From assembly GCF_007830735.1 (NCBI RefSeq), contig NZ_VLLN01000001.1, positions 62,001 to 126,000 of the forward strand: a DNA stretch of 64,000 nucleotides, given 5' to 3'. The notes below the pieces were generated by a model. It saw only the letters and a list, made by a program, of their open reading frames with translations, did no database searches and was not told the origin of the DNA. The DNA is from Geobacter argillaceus (lineage in GTDB: Bacteria > Desulfobacterota > Desulfuromonadia > Geobacterales > DSM-12255). A program made the translations under genes and the position numbers. Every line of letters starts with the position of its first letter. Position 1 is the stretch's first letter. This document shows positions 44,216-58,328 of the stretch, one piece after another.

Positions 44216-45595
44216 ATGAGTGAAACAGCAGCCGTGATCCTTGCCGCGGGCAAAGGCACCCGCATGAAATCCGACCTTGCCAAAGTCATGCACAAACTGG
44301 GGGAACGCCCCATGATCGCCTGGCCGGTCGCGGCGGCCAGGGCTGCCGGTGCCGGCAGAATCGCCGTGGTGGTTGGCCATCAGGCTGACGCGGTCCGGGA
44401 CTATTTCACCGGAGCGAACGACCTCGCCTTCTCCCTCCAGGCCGAACAGTTGGGGACCGGCCACGCAGTAGCCTGCGCCGGGGAACAACTGGCCGGGTTC
44501 AGCGGCAACGTCCTGATCCTGTGCGGCGACGTCCCGCTCATCCGCCCCGAAACCATCAAAGCCATGCTGGACGCCCACAACCGACGGGAGGCGACGGTAA
44601 CCGTGCTCACCACCCACCTGGCAAATCCCTTCGGCTATGGCCGAGTGCTCAAGCGGGAAGCAAACCGCATCGTCAGGATCGTGGAAGAAAAGGACGCCAC
44701 CCCCCAGGAACGCGAAGTCGACGAAATCAACTCCGGCATCTACTGCGTCGAGGCCGGCTTTCTCTTTGACGCCGTCAGCCGCCTCGGCAATGACAATGCC
44801 CAGGGAGAATATTACCTGACTGACATCATCACCCTGGCAACCGAGCAGAACCGCTCCTGTTACGCCTTTACGGTGGCTGATCCGGACGAGGTCATGGGAA
44901 TCAACGACCGGGTCCAGTTGGCCAGCGCTGCAGCAGTGCTACGGCAGCGGATCAACGAGCGGTTCATGCTGGATGGGGTCACCATCGTCGACCCCGCCGC
45001 CACCTACATCGAGGAAGGGGTGACCATCGGCCGGGACAGTGTCATCTACCCCGGAGTCCAGATCAGCGGCACCACCACCATCGGTGCTGACTGCGTCATC
45101 GAAGCGGGCGCGGTAATCAGCGACTGCCGCCTGGGAGACCGGGTCACCATCAAGGCCGGATCAGTGCTGGCCGAATCGTTGCTCCACGAAGAGGTGACCA
45201 TCGGCCCCATGGCCCACCTGCGCCCCGGCACCGAACTGAAGGCACACGTGAAGATCGGCAACTTCGTGGAAACCAAGAAGATCATCATGGGCGAAGGGTC
45301 CAAGGCATCCCACCTGACCTACCTGGGCGACGCCGAGATCGGCCGGGACGTGAACATCGGCTGCGGCACCATCACCTGCAACTACGACGGGGTAAAGAAG
45401 CACCGGACCGTCATCGGCGATAACGTCTTCGTCGGCAGCGACGTCCAGTTCGTGGCCCCGGTCACCATCGGCAACAACTCGTTGATCGCCGCCGGCACCA
45501 CGGTCACCCGGGATGTCCCCCCCGACTCCCTGGCCCTGGCCAGGGTCCCCCAGGTGAACAAGGAAGGTTGGAGACTCAAGAAAAGTGAGGAGTGA
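44216..45595 (+). CDS. glmU: Bifunctional GlmU (GlcN-1-P acetyltransferase / GlcNAc-1-P uridyltransferase)
   Basis: Makes UDP-GlcNAc for peptidoglycan and LPS. The N-terminal nucleotidyltransferase domain has ILAAGKGTRMKS (residues 8-19) and ILCGDVPLI; the C-terminal half is a left-handed beta helix of hexapeptide repeats, with the acetyltransferase His in KASHLTYLGDAEIG and the motif NIGCGTITCNYDGVKKHRT. The 459-residue length is normal. Start has GGAGGAT seven bases upstream. It is followed after 77 bases by glmS, which makes GlcN-6-P two steps earlier, so the pair forms a pathway operon. Confidence 0.96.
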   Translation: MSETAAVILAAGKGTRMKSDLAKVMHKLGERPMIAWPVAAARAAGAGRIAVVVGHQADAVRDYFTGANDLAFSLQAEQLGTGHAVACAGEQLAGFSGNVLILCGDVPLIRPETIKAMLDAHNRREATVTVLTTHLANPFGYGRVLKREANRIVRIVEEKDATPQEREVDEINSGIYCVEAGFLFDAVSRLGNDNAQGEYYLTDIITLATEQNRSCYAFTVADPDEVMGINDRVQLASAAAVLRQRINERFMLDGVTIVDPAATYIEEGVTIGRDSVIYPGVQISGTTTIGADCVIEAGAVISDCRLGDRVTIKAGSVLAESLLHEEVTIGPMAHLRPGTELKAHVKIGNFVETKKIIMGEGSKASHLTYLGDAEIGRDVNIGCGTITCNYDGVKKHRTVIGDNVFVGSDVQFVAPVTIGNNSLIAAGTTVTRDVPPDSLALARVPQVNKEGWRLKKSEE

Positions 45596-45649
45596 AGGGT
45601 GAAGAGTGAGGTAAAAAGCTTTCTATCTTGCTGATCCTCACTCCTCACT
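45584..45649. repeat. Inverted GTGAGGAGTGA repeats between glmU and glmS
   Basis: AGTGAGGAGTGA (45584-45595, ending with the glmU stop) is the perfect inverse of TCACTCCTCACT (45638-45649). A second left arm, GAGTGAGG (45604-45611), can pair with part of the same right arm, so two alternative hairpins are possible just ahead of glmS. Confidence 0.65.
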
Positions 45650-45672
45650 CCTAACACCTCCCGGAGATTATT

Positions 45673-47502
45673 ATGTGCGGAATAGTGGGATACGTCGGAG
45701 GGCAGCAGGCCACTCCGATTATTTTGGAAGGACTGCAGAAGTTGGAATACCGGGGGTACGACTCGGCCGGCATCTGCACCATTCAGGACGGCTGCGCCGA
45801 GATCGTCCGCAGCGAGGGGAAACTGGTCAATCTGCAGCGGCTCCTGACCCAGAAGCCGCTGTCCGGCACCATCGGTATCGGTCATACCCGTTGGGCCACC
45901 CATGGCCGCCCGTCGGAGAGGAACGCCCACCCCCACGAGGCCGGCGACATCATCGTGGTCCACAACGGTATCATCGAGAATTACCTGGAGATGAAGGAAC
46001 GGCTGAAGGGGCTCGGCCGGATCTTCAAGAGCGAGACCGATACCGAGGTGATCTCCCACCTGGTGGACGAGCGGCTGAAAGAAACCGGCGACTTTGAACG
46101 GGCAGTCCGGCAGGCGCTGCAGGAGTTGCGCGGCGCCTTTGCTGTCTGCATCCTCTGCAAGCTGGAGCCGGAGACCCTGATCGCCGCCAAACAGGGATCG
46201 CCCATGGTGGTGGGGCTGGCCGAGGGCGAGTATTTCGTTGCTTCGGACATCCCGGCCATTTTGTCCCACACGCGCCAGATGGTGTTCATGGAAGACGGCG
46301 AACTGGTGCTTTTCCGAAACGGCGTCCCCGCCTTCTCCACCATCGCCGGCGCGCCGCTGGAGAAGAAGCCGCGGCATATCGACTGGTCCCCACTCATGGC
46401 CGAAAAGGGTGGCTACAAGCATTTCATGCTCAAGGAGATCTACGAGCAGCCCCGCGCCATCCGCGACACCATCACCGGCCGGCTGCGGGAAGAGGACGGG
46501 GACGTATTCCTCGAAGACCTGCGGCTCTCTGCCGAGGCGCTGAAAGGGATGGAGCGGATCTGCATCATCGCCTGCGGCACCTCGTGGCATGCCGGCCTGG
46601 TGGGGAAATTCCTCATCGAAGAGCACGGCCGCGTCCCGGTCGAAGTGGACATTGCCTCGGAATTCCGCTACCGCAACCCGGTGGTCAACGAGAAGACCCT
46701 GGTCATCCTCATCTCCCAGTCCGGCGAGACCGCCGACACCCTGGCGGCCCTGCGCGAGGCGCATGGCCGCGGCGCCAAAGCCATCGCCATCTGCAACGTG
46801 GTCGACTCCTCCATTGCCCGGGAAGCGGATGGCGTCATTTACACCCATGCCGGTCCCGAGATCGGGGTCGCCTCCACCAAGGCCTTCGTTACCCAGTTGG
46901 TGGCGCTCTACCTCTTCACCGTCCGGCTCGGCCGGGCACGGGGAACCATCGATCAGGCCAGGGGACAGCAGATGCTGGCCGATCTGCTCCACGTCTCCAC
47001 CCTGCTGGAAGAGACCCTCACGCTGGATGCCGAGGTGGAGAAGGTGGCCCGCCGTTACATGAACGCCCGGGATTTCCTCTATCTCGGCCGCGGCATGAAT
47101 TATCCCATCGCCCTGGAAGGGGCGCTGAAGCTGAAGGAGATTTCCTACATCCATGCCGAGGGATATCCGGCAGGCGAAATGAAGCACGGCCCGATCGCCC
47201 TGATCGACGAGAACATGCCGGTGGTGGTGCTGGTGCCGAAAAACGCCACCTACGAAAAGGTCGCCTCCAACATGGAGGAAGTCATCGCCCGCGGCGGCCG
47301 GGTCATCGCCATCTGTACCCGGGGAGACGAGGAGATCCGCAAGAAGGCAGAGGTGGTCCTTGAGGTCCCGGACGCCAGCGAAGCGGTGATGCCGATCCTC
47401 CTCTCCGTGCCGCTCCAACTCCTCTCCTACCACGTCGCCGTCCTGAAGGGGACCGACGTGGACCAGCCACGCAATTTGGCCAAGAGCGTTACGGTGGAGT
47501 AA
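45673..47502 (+). CDS. glmS: Glutamine-fructose-6-phosphate aminotransferase
   Basis: A 609-residue enzyme making glucosamine-6-phosphate from fructose-6-phosphate and glutamine. The N-terminal glutaminase begins MCGIVGYVG, with Cys2 as nucleophile after Met removal, and has [16 protein letters not shown]. Two SIS isomerase domains follow ([36 protein letters not shown]), ending [11 protein letters not shown] as in the family. Start has CGGAGA upstream. The 77-base leader is too short for a glmS ribozyme, and none was seen. Confidence 0.97.
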   Translation: MCGIVGYVGGQQATPIILEGLQKLEYRGYDSAGICTIQDGCAEIVRSEGKLVNLQRLLTQKPLSGTIGIGHTRWATHGRPSERNAHPHEAGDIIVVHNGIIENYLEMKERLKGLGRIFKSETDTEVISHLVDERLKETGDFERAVRQALQELRGAFAVCILCKLEPETLIAAKQGSPMVVGLAEGEYFVASDIPAILSHTRQMVFMEDGELVLFRNGVPAFSTIAGAPLEKKPRHIDWSPLMAEKGGYKHFMLKEIYEQPRAIRDTITGRLREEDGDVFLEDLRLSAEALKGMERICIIACGTSWHAGLVGKFLIEEHGRVPVEVDIASEFRYRNPVVNEKTLVILISQSGETADTLAALREAHGRGAKAIAICNVVDSSIAREADGVIYTHAGPEIGVASTKAFVTQLVALYLFTVRLGRARGTIDQARGQQMLADLLHVSTLLEETLTLDAEVEKVARRYMNARDFLYLGRGMNYPIALEGALKLKEISYIHAEGYPAGEMKHGPIALIDENMPVVVLVPKNATYEKVASNMEEVIARGGRVIAICTRGDEEIRKKAEVVLEVPDASEAVMPILLSVPLQLLSYHVAVLKGTDVDQPRNLAKSVTVE

Positions 47503-47877
47503 CTCGGGATGATATTGTGGTTCAAATATAGGCGTAAAATTAAGTGATGTTGGTCGTCAATAGTGGACACCTCAATGACTCTTGCCAACTTCACCAGGGA
47601 CGCTCTTTTTCTCAGCACGGACCCAGTTAGAGACAAGTTGGATATGGACAAACACGATTTCTCAAGAGTGGGAGCAACCTCTGCCAACATGCAACTTTAT
47701 CTTAAGGAGATAACCGCAAATGAGGTATTCTCTGGAGCTTATCAGGTGGCCGTGCCATTGGCACATTTGGCTCAGCCTCGCAATGCTGCGGTATTTCAGC
47801 AAGTTACCAAACAACAAATCTTTGGCATGTCATATGCTACACCTTTATTTTAAATTAAACTCTCGGAGGATTCACAC
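47503..47877. other. Gap after glmS without a supported gene
   Basis: 375 bases, more AT-rich than its surroundings. A 96-codon frame (47563-47853, +) exists but lacks a ribosome site and any recognisable domain. A GGAGGA ribosome site at the right end belongs to the next gene. Confidence 0.4.
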
Positions 47878-48111
47878 ATGAAAAAAGTTCTCTCCACCCT
47901 CGTTGCCGCTATCGTTGCTCTTTCTTTCGCCGGTATCGTTTGCGCCGCTGAGCCGGCTGCTGCTCCTGCTGCTCCTGCTGCCGCTGACGTGAAGAAAGAA
48001 GAAAAAGCTCCGGTTAAGAAGGCAAAGAAAGCCAAAAAAGCAAAGAAGGCAAAGAAAGCCGAGAAGAAAGAAGAAGCTAAGCCTGCTGAAGCAGCTCCGG
48101 CAGCGAAGTAA
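47878..48111 (+). CDS. Small secreted Lys/Ala-repeat protein
   Basis: A 77-residue protein with a clear signal peptide (MKKVLSTLVAAIVALSFAGI, cleavage likely after VCA, residue 23). The mature part is low-complexity: an Ala/Pro segment (AEPAAAPAAPAAA), a Lys-rich core with AKKAKKAKKAKKA, and an acidic/Ala end. The mature protein is about 54 residues, very basic in the middle and lacking aromatic residues. GGAGG lies seven bases before the ATG. It might bind nucleic acid, LPS or another anionic polymer outside the cell, but this is a guess from charge alone. Confidence 0.75.
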   Translation: MKKVLSTLVAAIVALSFAGIVCAAEPAAAPAAPAAADVKKEEKAPVKKAKKAKKAKKAKKAEKKEEAKPAEAAPAAK

Positions 48112-48266
48112 TTTCTCAACTCGCCGAGTCTTGACATTCAAACCCAGTCCAGTCTTGTGCGGGACAACCGAACTCGTCAGAATTTGCGGCGCGAGCAAGA
48201 AAAAATAGGTTTCAGCTGGGTTGAGTCGGCGTTTTCTGCGTTCTGCTAAAGCCCCGTGCATGCGTA

Positions 48267-49574
48267 TTACCGGGGTGAAAGCTTGCGATGGTTCTGGCCG
48301 ATCATGATTGCAAGGTCGGTACGCAGACCGGCTTGTTTGGCAAATTCCGGCCACCGGTCCACCGTCCCAGCTATCTCGGACACGATCGCTTTCGGGTTCG
48401 ATAGTCGTATTGATTCCCCGATAATTGCCATGTCCTCTATCGTGAAGCCGTCAAGCTTCCCGTTGATGGACATCTGGTGCGTGTTCGTCCACTTGCCAGC
48501 TGGATTATGAGCGTAGGTGACGTCGTAGGCAGGAGAGAGCCGCCAAGTCCCCGTCTGATCCATCAGAAAGGAGATGTTTTTCGTGTGGTCGTCCTGGTTG
48601 CGGGCCAGAACGTTGAATACCATCCTCCGGAAGAGCTGGATGGCATCTGACTTGGGCAGCCTTAGCCTTCGCATGACCTGGAAAGCCTGTTCATAGCCAT
48701 AAGCGCCGGCCATGTTGAAATCGTAGTGGGCTATCCCGCACAACGTCTGCATGTGGATCTTCTTGCGGCCATCACGGTCAAAACGCTTGGTCATGAAATG
48801 CGCTCGCCCGGTTTCCTCCAACAGGCGGCATTCAGTCATCTCGATCCCGGCCGCCTGTGCCATCAGGTGATATGCGAACTCGATGCGCCCAAATTCTTTT
48901 GGCTCACCCAGTTCCAGATCCGTAACGCCGTCGAACTTGAGCAGCCAGTGCTCATAGCCTTGGGGGACGTCGGTCTGACCTGAGATCACGCGTCCTTTGT
49001 CATTCATCGCTATAATGGCTTTCGGCCTGGCGCCGCCGGCCGAGGTCCCGACACGGAGGATGTCCAGCATGGCCTCTGCGTTGGCCGCCTCATTGTCCCC
49101 CAGCGTGATGTCCAGCTTTTCTCGAGTATGCATTACATCCTGAGCTAGGCTGACCAATGCTTCAATTTCTACAGGAACAGCTTTGTTAAGGTTATGATTG
49201 ATCGGTGGAGCGAATTCCAACGCTCCCATGCCGCGTTTGCCAGTGTAGCAAAGCCTTTCCACCGGACCAAAGCTCTGCACGCCGCTGCCTTGGCGGGCCA
49301 GCCAAGCGTCTATGATGGCATTCCCGAACTTATCCGGCAAAACATCAGCGAGGAACCCGGGAAGTCCCATATAGGTAACCTTGTTGAGAGCTGGGAACGT
49401 AAAAATTTGTCCGGCCGCCGATTCGATTCCAAGGTGCAAGGGGGAGATATCCCATCCTTTTTTGAGAAAGGCCGGATCAAACTCGTACGCCGCATGGCCG
49501 CGGTCTTCCATCCACGCGACCGCACCGACTAGCTTCCCCCACAGATAAATTTTCGCTGTCCTATTCGGTGGCAT
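48267..49574 (-). CDS. hipA: HipA-family toxin kinase
   Basis: A 435-residue Ser/Thr kinase of the HipA family; E. coli HipA phosphorylates glutamyl-tRNA synthetase and causes persistence. The N-terminal domain (KIYLWGKLVGAVAWMEDRG), GTSAGGARPKAIIAM (the Gly-rich ATP loop), the catalytic segment VLARNQDDHTKNISFL and the metal motif LSPAYDVTY are all intact. The start has AGGAG seven bases upstream, nine bases after the antitoxin stop, so hipB-hipA is an operon. It could be active; a chromosomal toxin pair between glmS and gltB may be an acquired unit. Confidence 0.92.
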   Translation of the reverse strand: MPPNRTAKIYLWGKLVGAVAWMEDRGHAAYEFDPAFLKKGWDISPLHLGIESAAGQIFTFPALNKVTYMGLPGFLADVLPDKFGNAIIDAWLARQGSGVQSFGPVERLCYTGKRGMGALEFAPPINHNLNKAVPVEIEALVSLAQDVMHTREKLDITLGDNEAANAEAMLDILRVGTSAGGARPKAIIAMNDKGRVISGQTDVPQGYEHWLLKFDGVTDLELGEPKEFGRIEFAYHLMAQAAGIEMTECRLLEETGRAHFMTKRFDRDGRKKIHMQTLCGIAHYDFNMAGAYGYEQAFQVMRRLRLPKSDAIQLFRRMVFNVLARNQDDHTKNISFLMDQTGTWRLSPAYDVTYAHNPAGKWTNTHQMSINGKLDGFTIEDMAIIGESIRLSNPKAIVSEIAGTVDRWPEFAKQAGLRTDLAIMIGQNHRKLSPR

Positions 49575-49583
49575 GGGTCTCTC

Positions 49584-49913
49584 CTACCAATCTGTTTCTG
49601 CAGCTTGCTTGGGAGCACGTTTCTTGCCCGCCCGTTCTCTTTGCCTTCCTAGTCGTTCTGCCAGCACCAGGGGGCTTACCGGTTGGTCCGGGATTAACAG
49701 GTCAAAATTGTCGAGTTGGCCCAGTTCCCGCAGCACAGCAATGAGAGTTGATATCTTACCGTTTCCGTTTTCGAGTCGTTCAATAGTGGCCCTGGCCACC
49801 GATACAGCGGCCGCAAGCTCGACCTGGGTAAGGTTCTTGCGTAGGCGCAATTCTTTGAGTCGGCGGCCGACCTCCTTTTCAATGGCCGCATCAGTCATGG
49901 CATACAAGTTCAT
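49584..49913 (-). CDS. hipB: HipB-like antitoxin (Xre-type HTH)
   Basis: A 109-residue protein with a lambda-repressor-type helix-turn-helix (LRKNLTQVELAAAVSVARAT, then IERLENGNGKISTLIAVLRE). It should neutralise HipA and repress the operon. The C-terminal tail is basic (ERAGKKRAPKQAA). Start 49913 has AGAGGTG upstream; an in-frame ATG lies six codons later. The inverted GAGTCATT/AATGACTC pair just upstream is a good candidate operator. Confidence 0.88.
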   Translation of the reverse strand: MNLYAMTDAAIEKEVGRRLKELRLRKNLTQVELAAAVSVARATIERLENGNGKISTLIAVLRELGQLDNFDLLIPDQPVSPLVLAERLGRQRERAGKKRAPKQAAETDW

Positions 49914-49927
49914 AGCACCTCTTTATT

Positions 49928-49962
49928 GAGTCATTAAACTTTATCTCAACGCTGAATGACTC
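49928..49962. promoter_or_regulatory. Candidate operator of hipBA
   Basis: GAGTCATT (49928-49935) and AATGACTC (49955-49962) form an eight-base inverted repeat with a 19-base spacer, 15 bases before the hipB start. Autoregulation of hipBA by paired operators is typical of the family. Confidence 0.55.
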
Positions 49963-50029
49963 GTTTTCTAGTCGTTATGGCTTATGATAAAGAATAGTCC
50001 CAGACGGCTCTGAATGCAAACACAATGTT

Positions 50030-50309
50030 TAAGTCACAGACCACCTGCATATGCCATTCCCGACGAGGCTCTTACATTGCCCAGAAAACCAGTGGCGCAC
50101 TCAACTGTGTACACAAACAACTCAATTCAAACAATGACTGTACCATCTCAATATGCCATGACACCATTCATTCAACATAACACCTCGATTTGGCATCAGT
50201 TATTGGAACACAAAACCATTCCAAACATCTGGCACGTTCCATGCGAACCACTCTTAGACTTCCGAAACGGAAGACCAACTAAGCGATCAACAACTCACAA
50301 AGGTTGCAC
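50030..50309 (+). other. C-rich, G-poor stretch upstream of gltB
   Basis: For about 200 bases the + strand has roughly two to three C for every G, with many A and few paired segments, for example 16 C and 6 G in 50101-50160. A 99-codon frame at 50014-50313 shows no domain and I treat it as non-coding. Part of this stretch lies upstream of the sigma-54 site and part in the leader. Confidence 0.4.
50230..50245 (+). promoter_or_regulatory. Sigma-54 promoter of gltBD
   Basis: TGGCACGTTCCATGCG: the -24 element TGGCACG is perfect, GG and GC are exactly ten bases apart, and the -12 element is ATGC instead of TTGC. A start near 50256 would leave a 54-base leader before the gltB ATG. Sigma-54 control fits a nitrogen-assimilation operon. 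Confidence 0.7.
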
Positions 50310-54890
<4,581 letters not shown>

Positions 54891-54985
54891 CCGATGTGGT
54901 ACTAGGTACTCACTGCTCGCGTCTTTGCAGAATTAACCGAAAACGAGGGCATACGCCGCCCCTACAATGTGACAGGAAAACGACT

Positions 54986-56467
54986 ATGGGAAAACCAACC
55001 GGATTCATGGAATATGACCGCGAACTCCCTGCAGACCGGGAGCCGCTGGAACGGATCAACGACTGGAATGAGTTCCATCTGCATATGCCGGAAGAAAGGC
55101 TCCGCACCCAGGGGGCACGCTGCATGGACTGCGGTGTGCCGTTTTGCCACACCGGCATGCTGGTGAGCGGCATGGCCTGCGGCTGCCCGATAAATAACCT
55201 GATCCCGGAATGGAACGACCTGGTCTACCGGGGGCTCTGGCGTCAGGCCCTGGATCGCCTGCACCGGTCCAACAACTTCCCGGAGTTCACCGGCAGGGTC
55301 TGTCCCGCGCCGTGCGAAGGGTCATGCACCCTCGGCATCAACGAACCTCCGGTAACCATCAAGAATATAGAGGTCAGCATTGTCGAGCGCGGCTGGCAGG
55401 AGGGATGGATAACGCCGGTTCTTCCAAAGATCCGCACCGGCAAAAGCGTCGCGGTTGTCGGATCCGGTCCCGCCGGGCTTTCAGCTGCGGCGCAGCTCAA
55501 CAGGGCCGGACACCGCGTAACGGTTTTCGAACGGGCCGACCTTCCCGGCGGACTCCTGATGTACGGCATCCCGAACATGAAGCTGGACAAGCGTGAAGTG
55601 GTGCTCCGCCGCATTAAGCTGATGGAGGAGGAAAAGATCAGCTTTGTCTGCAACACGAACATCGGGACTGCCGATTATCCCGTGGGAAAGCTCCGGAGCG
55701 AGTTCGACGCCGTGATCCTTGCAACCGGCGCGACCCTTCCCCGGGACCTCCCGATCGAAGGGCGGTCACTGAAAGGAGTCCACTTCGCCATGGACTTCCT
55801 CACCGCCAACACCAGGGCGATTCTGGGCGAAGGCGTCGACTGCATCTCCGCCAAGGATAAGGATGTGGTGATCATCGGCGGTGGCGATACCGGCACTGAC
55901 TGTGTCGGCACCTCGCTGCGTCATGGCTGCAGATCAGCGGTGCAGCTGGAAATCATGCCGCGGTCACCCGAGACCCGGGCGGATGACAACCCCTGGCCGG
56001 AATGGCCAAAGACCCACAAGACAGACTACGGCCAGGAAGAGGCCGCGGCAAAGTTCGGTGCCGATCCGCGACTGTTTCTGACCACGGCGACAAAGTTTGC
56101 GGGCGATGCCGATGGCAACGTCACCGCGGTTCATACGGTACAGGTTGCCTGGGGCAAGAACGACAAGGGGCAGTTTGTACCCACGCCGGTACCGGGGACC
56201 GAGCAGATTCGGCCGGCGACTCTGGTCCTGCTGGCCATGGGGTTTCTGGGGCCCGAGCAGGAACTCCCGGCGGCTCTCGGAGTCGAGCGTGACCCGCGCA
56301 GCAACATCAAGGCTGACATGGGGAAGTACGCCACCAGCGTTGACGGAGTCTTCGCGGCCGGAGACTGCCGCCGGGGCCAGAGCCTTGTGGTATGGGCCCT
56401 CAACGAGGGGCGCGGCGCGGCACGGGAGTGCGACCGCTACCTGATGGGGACAACAGAACGTCCCTGA
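54986..56467 (+). CDS. gltD: Glutamate synthase small subunit
   Basis: A 493-residue NADPH-oxidising partner of GltB. N-terminal [4Fe-4S] motifs CMDCGVPFC...CGCP and [12 protein letters not shown] site [24 protein letters not shown] site [19 protein letters not shown], and the C-terminal FAD motif [20 protein letters not shown]. The start at 54986 (AGGAAAA eight bases upstream) is preferred over the longer frame from 54887, whose first 33 residues are unlike the family. It lies 95 bases after gltB. It is paralogous to the FAD/NADPH half of SfrB in this window. Confidence 0.95.
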   Translation: MGKPTGFMEYDRELPADREPLERINDWNEFHLHMPEERLRTQGARCMDCGVPFCHTGMLVSGMACGCPINNLIPEWNDLVYRGLWRQALDRLHRSNNFPEFTGRVCPAPCEGSCTLGINEPPVTIKNIEVSIVERGWQEGWITPVLPKIRTGKSVAVVGSGPAGLSAAAQLNRAGHRVTVFERADLPGGLLMYGIPNMKLDKREVVLRRIKLMEEEKISFVCNTNIGTADYPVGKLRSEFDAVILATGATLPRDLPIEGRSLKGVHFAMDFLTANTRAILGEGVDCISAKDKDVVIIGGGDTGTDCVGTSLRHGCRSAVQLEIMPRSPETRADDNPWPEWPKTHKTDYGQEEAAAKFGADPRLFLTTATKFAGDADGNVTAVHTVQVAWGKNDKGQFVPTPVPGTEQIRPATLVLLAMGFLGPEQELPAALGVERDPRSNIKADMGKYATSVDGVFAAGDCRRGQSLVVWALNEGRGAARECDRYLMGTTERP

Positions 56468-56496
56468 GAAGTTCAATCAGAATCGCGTCAGGAAAG

Positions 56497-56530
56497 AAAG
56501 GACTTGGCCTTATGGACCAAGTCCTTTTTT
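56497..56530. terminator. Terminator after gltD
   Basis: Stem AAAGGACTTGG / CCAAGTCCTTT with a nine-base loop and a run of T. It separates gltBD from the convergent CoA operon, whose last gene ends at 56692; no gene is seen in 56531-56691. Confidence 0.88.
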
Positions 56531-56691
56531 CTGTCTATTGGGCTCCGCAGGCCATGTAAACCTTAAGGAGCAGGTAATTGCCAGTCTGACCGACCTATCG
56601 TTCATGGAATATCTTCCAGCCGGCATCCACAGAGTTTCGCGATACAATCCCCAAGTTCATCGGCCAAGCCCGAGAATGGGCCAATATTTGT

Positions 56692-57459
56692 TCAGCGTGC
56701 CCCCATCCTTATTGCGCCATCTATACGAACAACTTCGCCATTGAGCATCACGTTCTCGATGATATGGCACGCCAGGGAAGCATACTCAGTGGGCTTGCCA
56801 AAACGTGAAGGGAAAGGGATCATCTGCGCCAGCGAATCGCGAACGTTTTCCGGCATGGCGGCCATCATTGCCGTGTCGAATATCCCAGGGGCTATGGCCA
56901 TGACGCGAATCCCTTTCGGGGCAAACTCCCGGGCAATGGGAAGGGTCATGCCAACGATTCCCCCCTTGGAGGCAGCATACGCCACTTGCCCCAGCTGACC
57001 TTCAAATGCAGCAATGGACGCGGTGTTGATGATAATTCCCCGTTCGCCGTTCTCATTTGGTTCATTCTTCAGCATAGCCTCAGCAGCCAAGCGAATCATG
57101 TTGAAGGTACCGATCAGGTTGATGGTGATGCAGCGGGTAAAGGTTTCCAGCCGGTGGGGCCCCTCCTTGCCCACGACCTTTTCCGCGGGCGCAATCCCGG
57201 CACAATTTATCAGGCCATGCAGGCCACCAAAGGTCGCCACTGCGGCGGCAACGCATGACTTCGCACTCTCCTCGCTGGCAACGTCGGTCTGGACGAAACG
57301 GGCACTGGCGCCAAGTTCACTAACTATGTTCTCTCCAGCTTCACTGCTCACATCGGCTATGACCACATTGCCGCCAGCCGCTGCCAGAGAACGGGCAGTC
57401 GCGGCTCCAAGACCTGATCCGGCGCCGGTGATGATAAATGTAGCTTTGCTGATTTGCAT
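56692..57459 (-). CDS. SDR-family 3-hydroxyacyl-CoA dehydrogenase (HSD10-like)
   Basis: A 255-residue short-chain dehydrogenase. NAD site [20 protein letters not shown] (residues 10-29), the Asp at the end of beta 2 (VVIADVSS) that favours [16 protein letters not shown], the catalytic Ser in [11 protein letters not shown] and YAASKGG as the Tyr-x3-Lys pair. This set, with the long loop after NCAGI, is typical of 17beta-HSD10/3-hydroxyacyl-CoA dehydrogenase type 2, which also oxidises 2-methyl-3-hydroxybutyryl-CoA. It is the last gene of the operon, and provides the hydroxyacyl-CoA oxidation step. Confidence 0.88.
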   Translation of the reverse strand: MQISKATFIITGAGSGLGAATARSLAAAGGNVVIADVSSEAGENIVSELGASARFVQTDVASEESAKSCVAAAVATFGGLHGLINCAGIAPAEKVVGKEGPHRLETFTRCITINLIGTFNMIRLAAEAMLKNEPNENGERGIIINTASIAAFEGQLGQVAYAASKGGIVGMTLPIAREFAPKGIRVMAIAPGIFDTAMMAAMPENVRDSLAQMIPFPSRFGKPTEYASLACHIIENVMLNGEVVRIDGAIRMGAR

Positions 57460-57506
57460 TGTTCCCTTCCTTTCCGTCTTGAATTACTTGAGCACGTATC
57501 CAACGA

Positions 57507-58328
57507 TTATTGGACAACAACTATGGGTACGTCCTTTTCCCGTCCCCACTCCTGCCAGTAGTCGGCGTTCATTTGCCCGAAAGCGGTCCGGTATTCCTCG
57601 ATGGTTCTTACTCCGAGCGATTCCTCCAGGCGCATCTTGAAATGGGGCTCCAGCGCCGCTACCGCCACCCAGCCCTCGCTCGTAGCATAGACGTTGTACT
57701 CGGGAATGCCTCCCCCAAGAAGCGCCCCCCGCATAGTGGTGCCATACGTGAGAGGCTCTGCCATCTCCGCCGCGGCCTCCGAAAGGGCTATCTCGGCGTA
57801 GCCGCTCCCGTTGCCCAGCTCACGGGCCAGGAGCAGGGCCAGGGCTCTGCCCACTGTTTGATCGGCGCCAGCCATGTCGGCCATGAGAGTGCGCGGCATA
57901 TGGGGAGGATTCAGAAGTCCCAAGGTCGCCTGGTACGTCAGGTCATGCCCTGCCTCATTCTGCCGCGGCGACGGGTAACCGACGATCGCAACCTGGCACA
58001 GGCGGGGATACTTCTGGTGCAGTTCCGCCCAGCCGAGTCCGAGACGCTCCAGAGCCGCAGGCCTGGTAGCGGTAATGAGCAGGTCCGTCCCGGCTAGAAG
58101 CTCGTCAAGTCTGGCGTGCCCTTCGGCCATTTTCAGGTCGATTGTGACAATCGTCTGGCCTTTGGCCATGTCCCGGTACCAGCCCGCATGGTACTGCTCT
58201 AATGGATCCCCGCTTGGGGGTTCGACCTTGGTCACCGTTGCTCCAAACTGTTGAAGTTTGCGCGCTGCAGCAGGGCCAGGAAGGTTTACCGCAAGATTGA
58301 GTACACGTATGCCGTCGATATATTCCAT
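57507..58328 (-). CDS. Short family III CoA-transferase / 2-methylacyl-CoA racemase-like protein
   Basis: A 273-residue CaiB/BaiF-family protein. LNLAVNLPGPAAARKLQQFG and TKVEPPSGDPLEQY are the CoA-binding opening, and AGHDLTYQATLGLL matches the AGHDINY motif of methylacyl-CoA racemases. It ends at KDVPIVVVQ, where full proteins (about 360-400) continue for some 90 residues, so it is short; it is unclear whether this is a natural short subfamily or a truncation. Racemase activity would suit branched 2-methylacyl-CoA substrates. GGAG lies six bases before the start. Confidence 0.75.
   Translation of the reverse strand: MEYIDGIRVLNLAVNLPGPAAARKLQQFGATVTKVEPPSGDPLEQYHAGWYRDMAKGQTIVTIDLKMAEGHARLDELLAGTDLLITATRPAALERLGLGWAELHQKYPRLCQVAIVGYPSPRQNEAGHDLTYQATLGLLNPPHMPRTLMADMAGADQTVGRALALLLARELGNGSGYAEIALSEAAAEMAEPLTYGTTMRGALLGGGIPEYNVYATSEGWVAVAALEPHFKMRLEESLGVRTIEEYRTAFGQMNADYWQEWGREKDVPIVVVQ

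Noticed and set aside
45596-45672. glmS ribozyme or riboswitch before glmS
   Set aside because: The spacer is only 77 bases and lacks the ribozyme core; it contains inverted repeats instead.
47563-47853. 96-codon frame after glmS
   Set aside because: No ribosome site or recognisable motif; AT-rich gap. It could be a remnant but is not supported.
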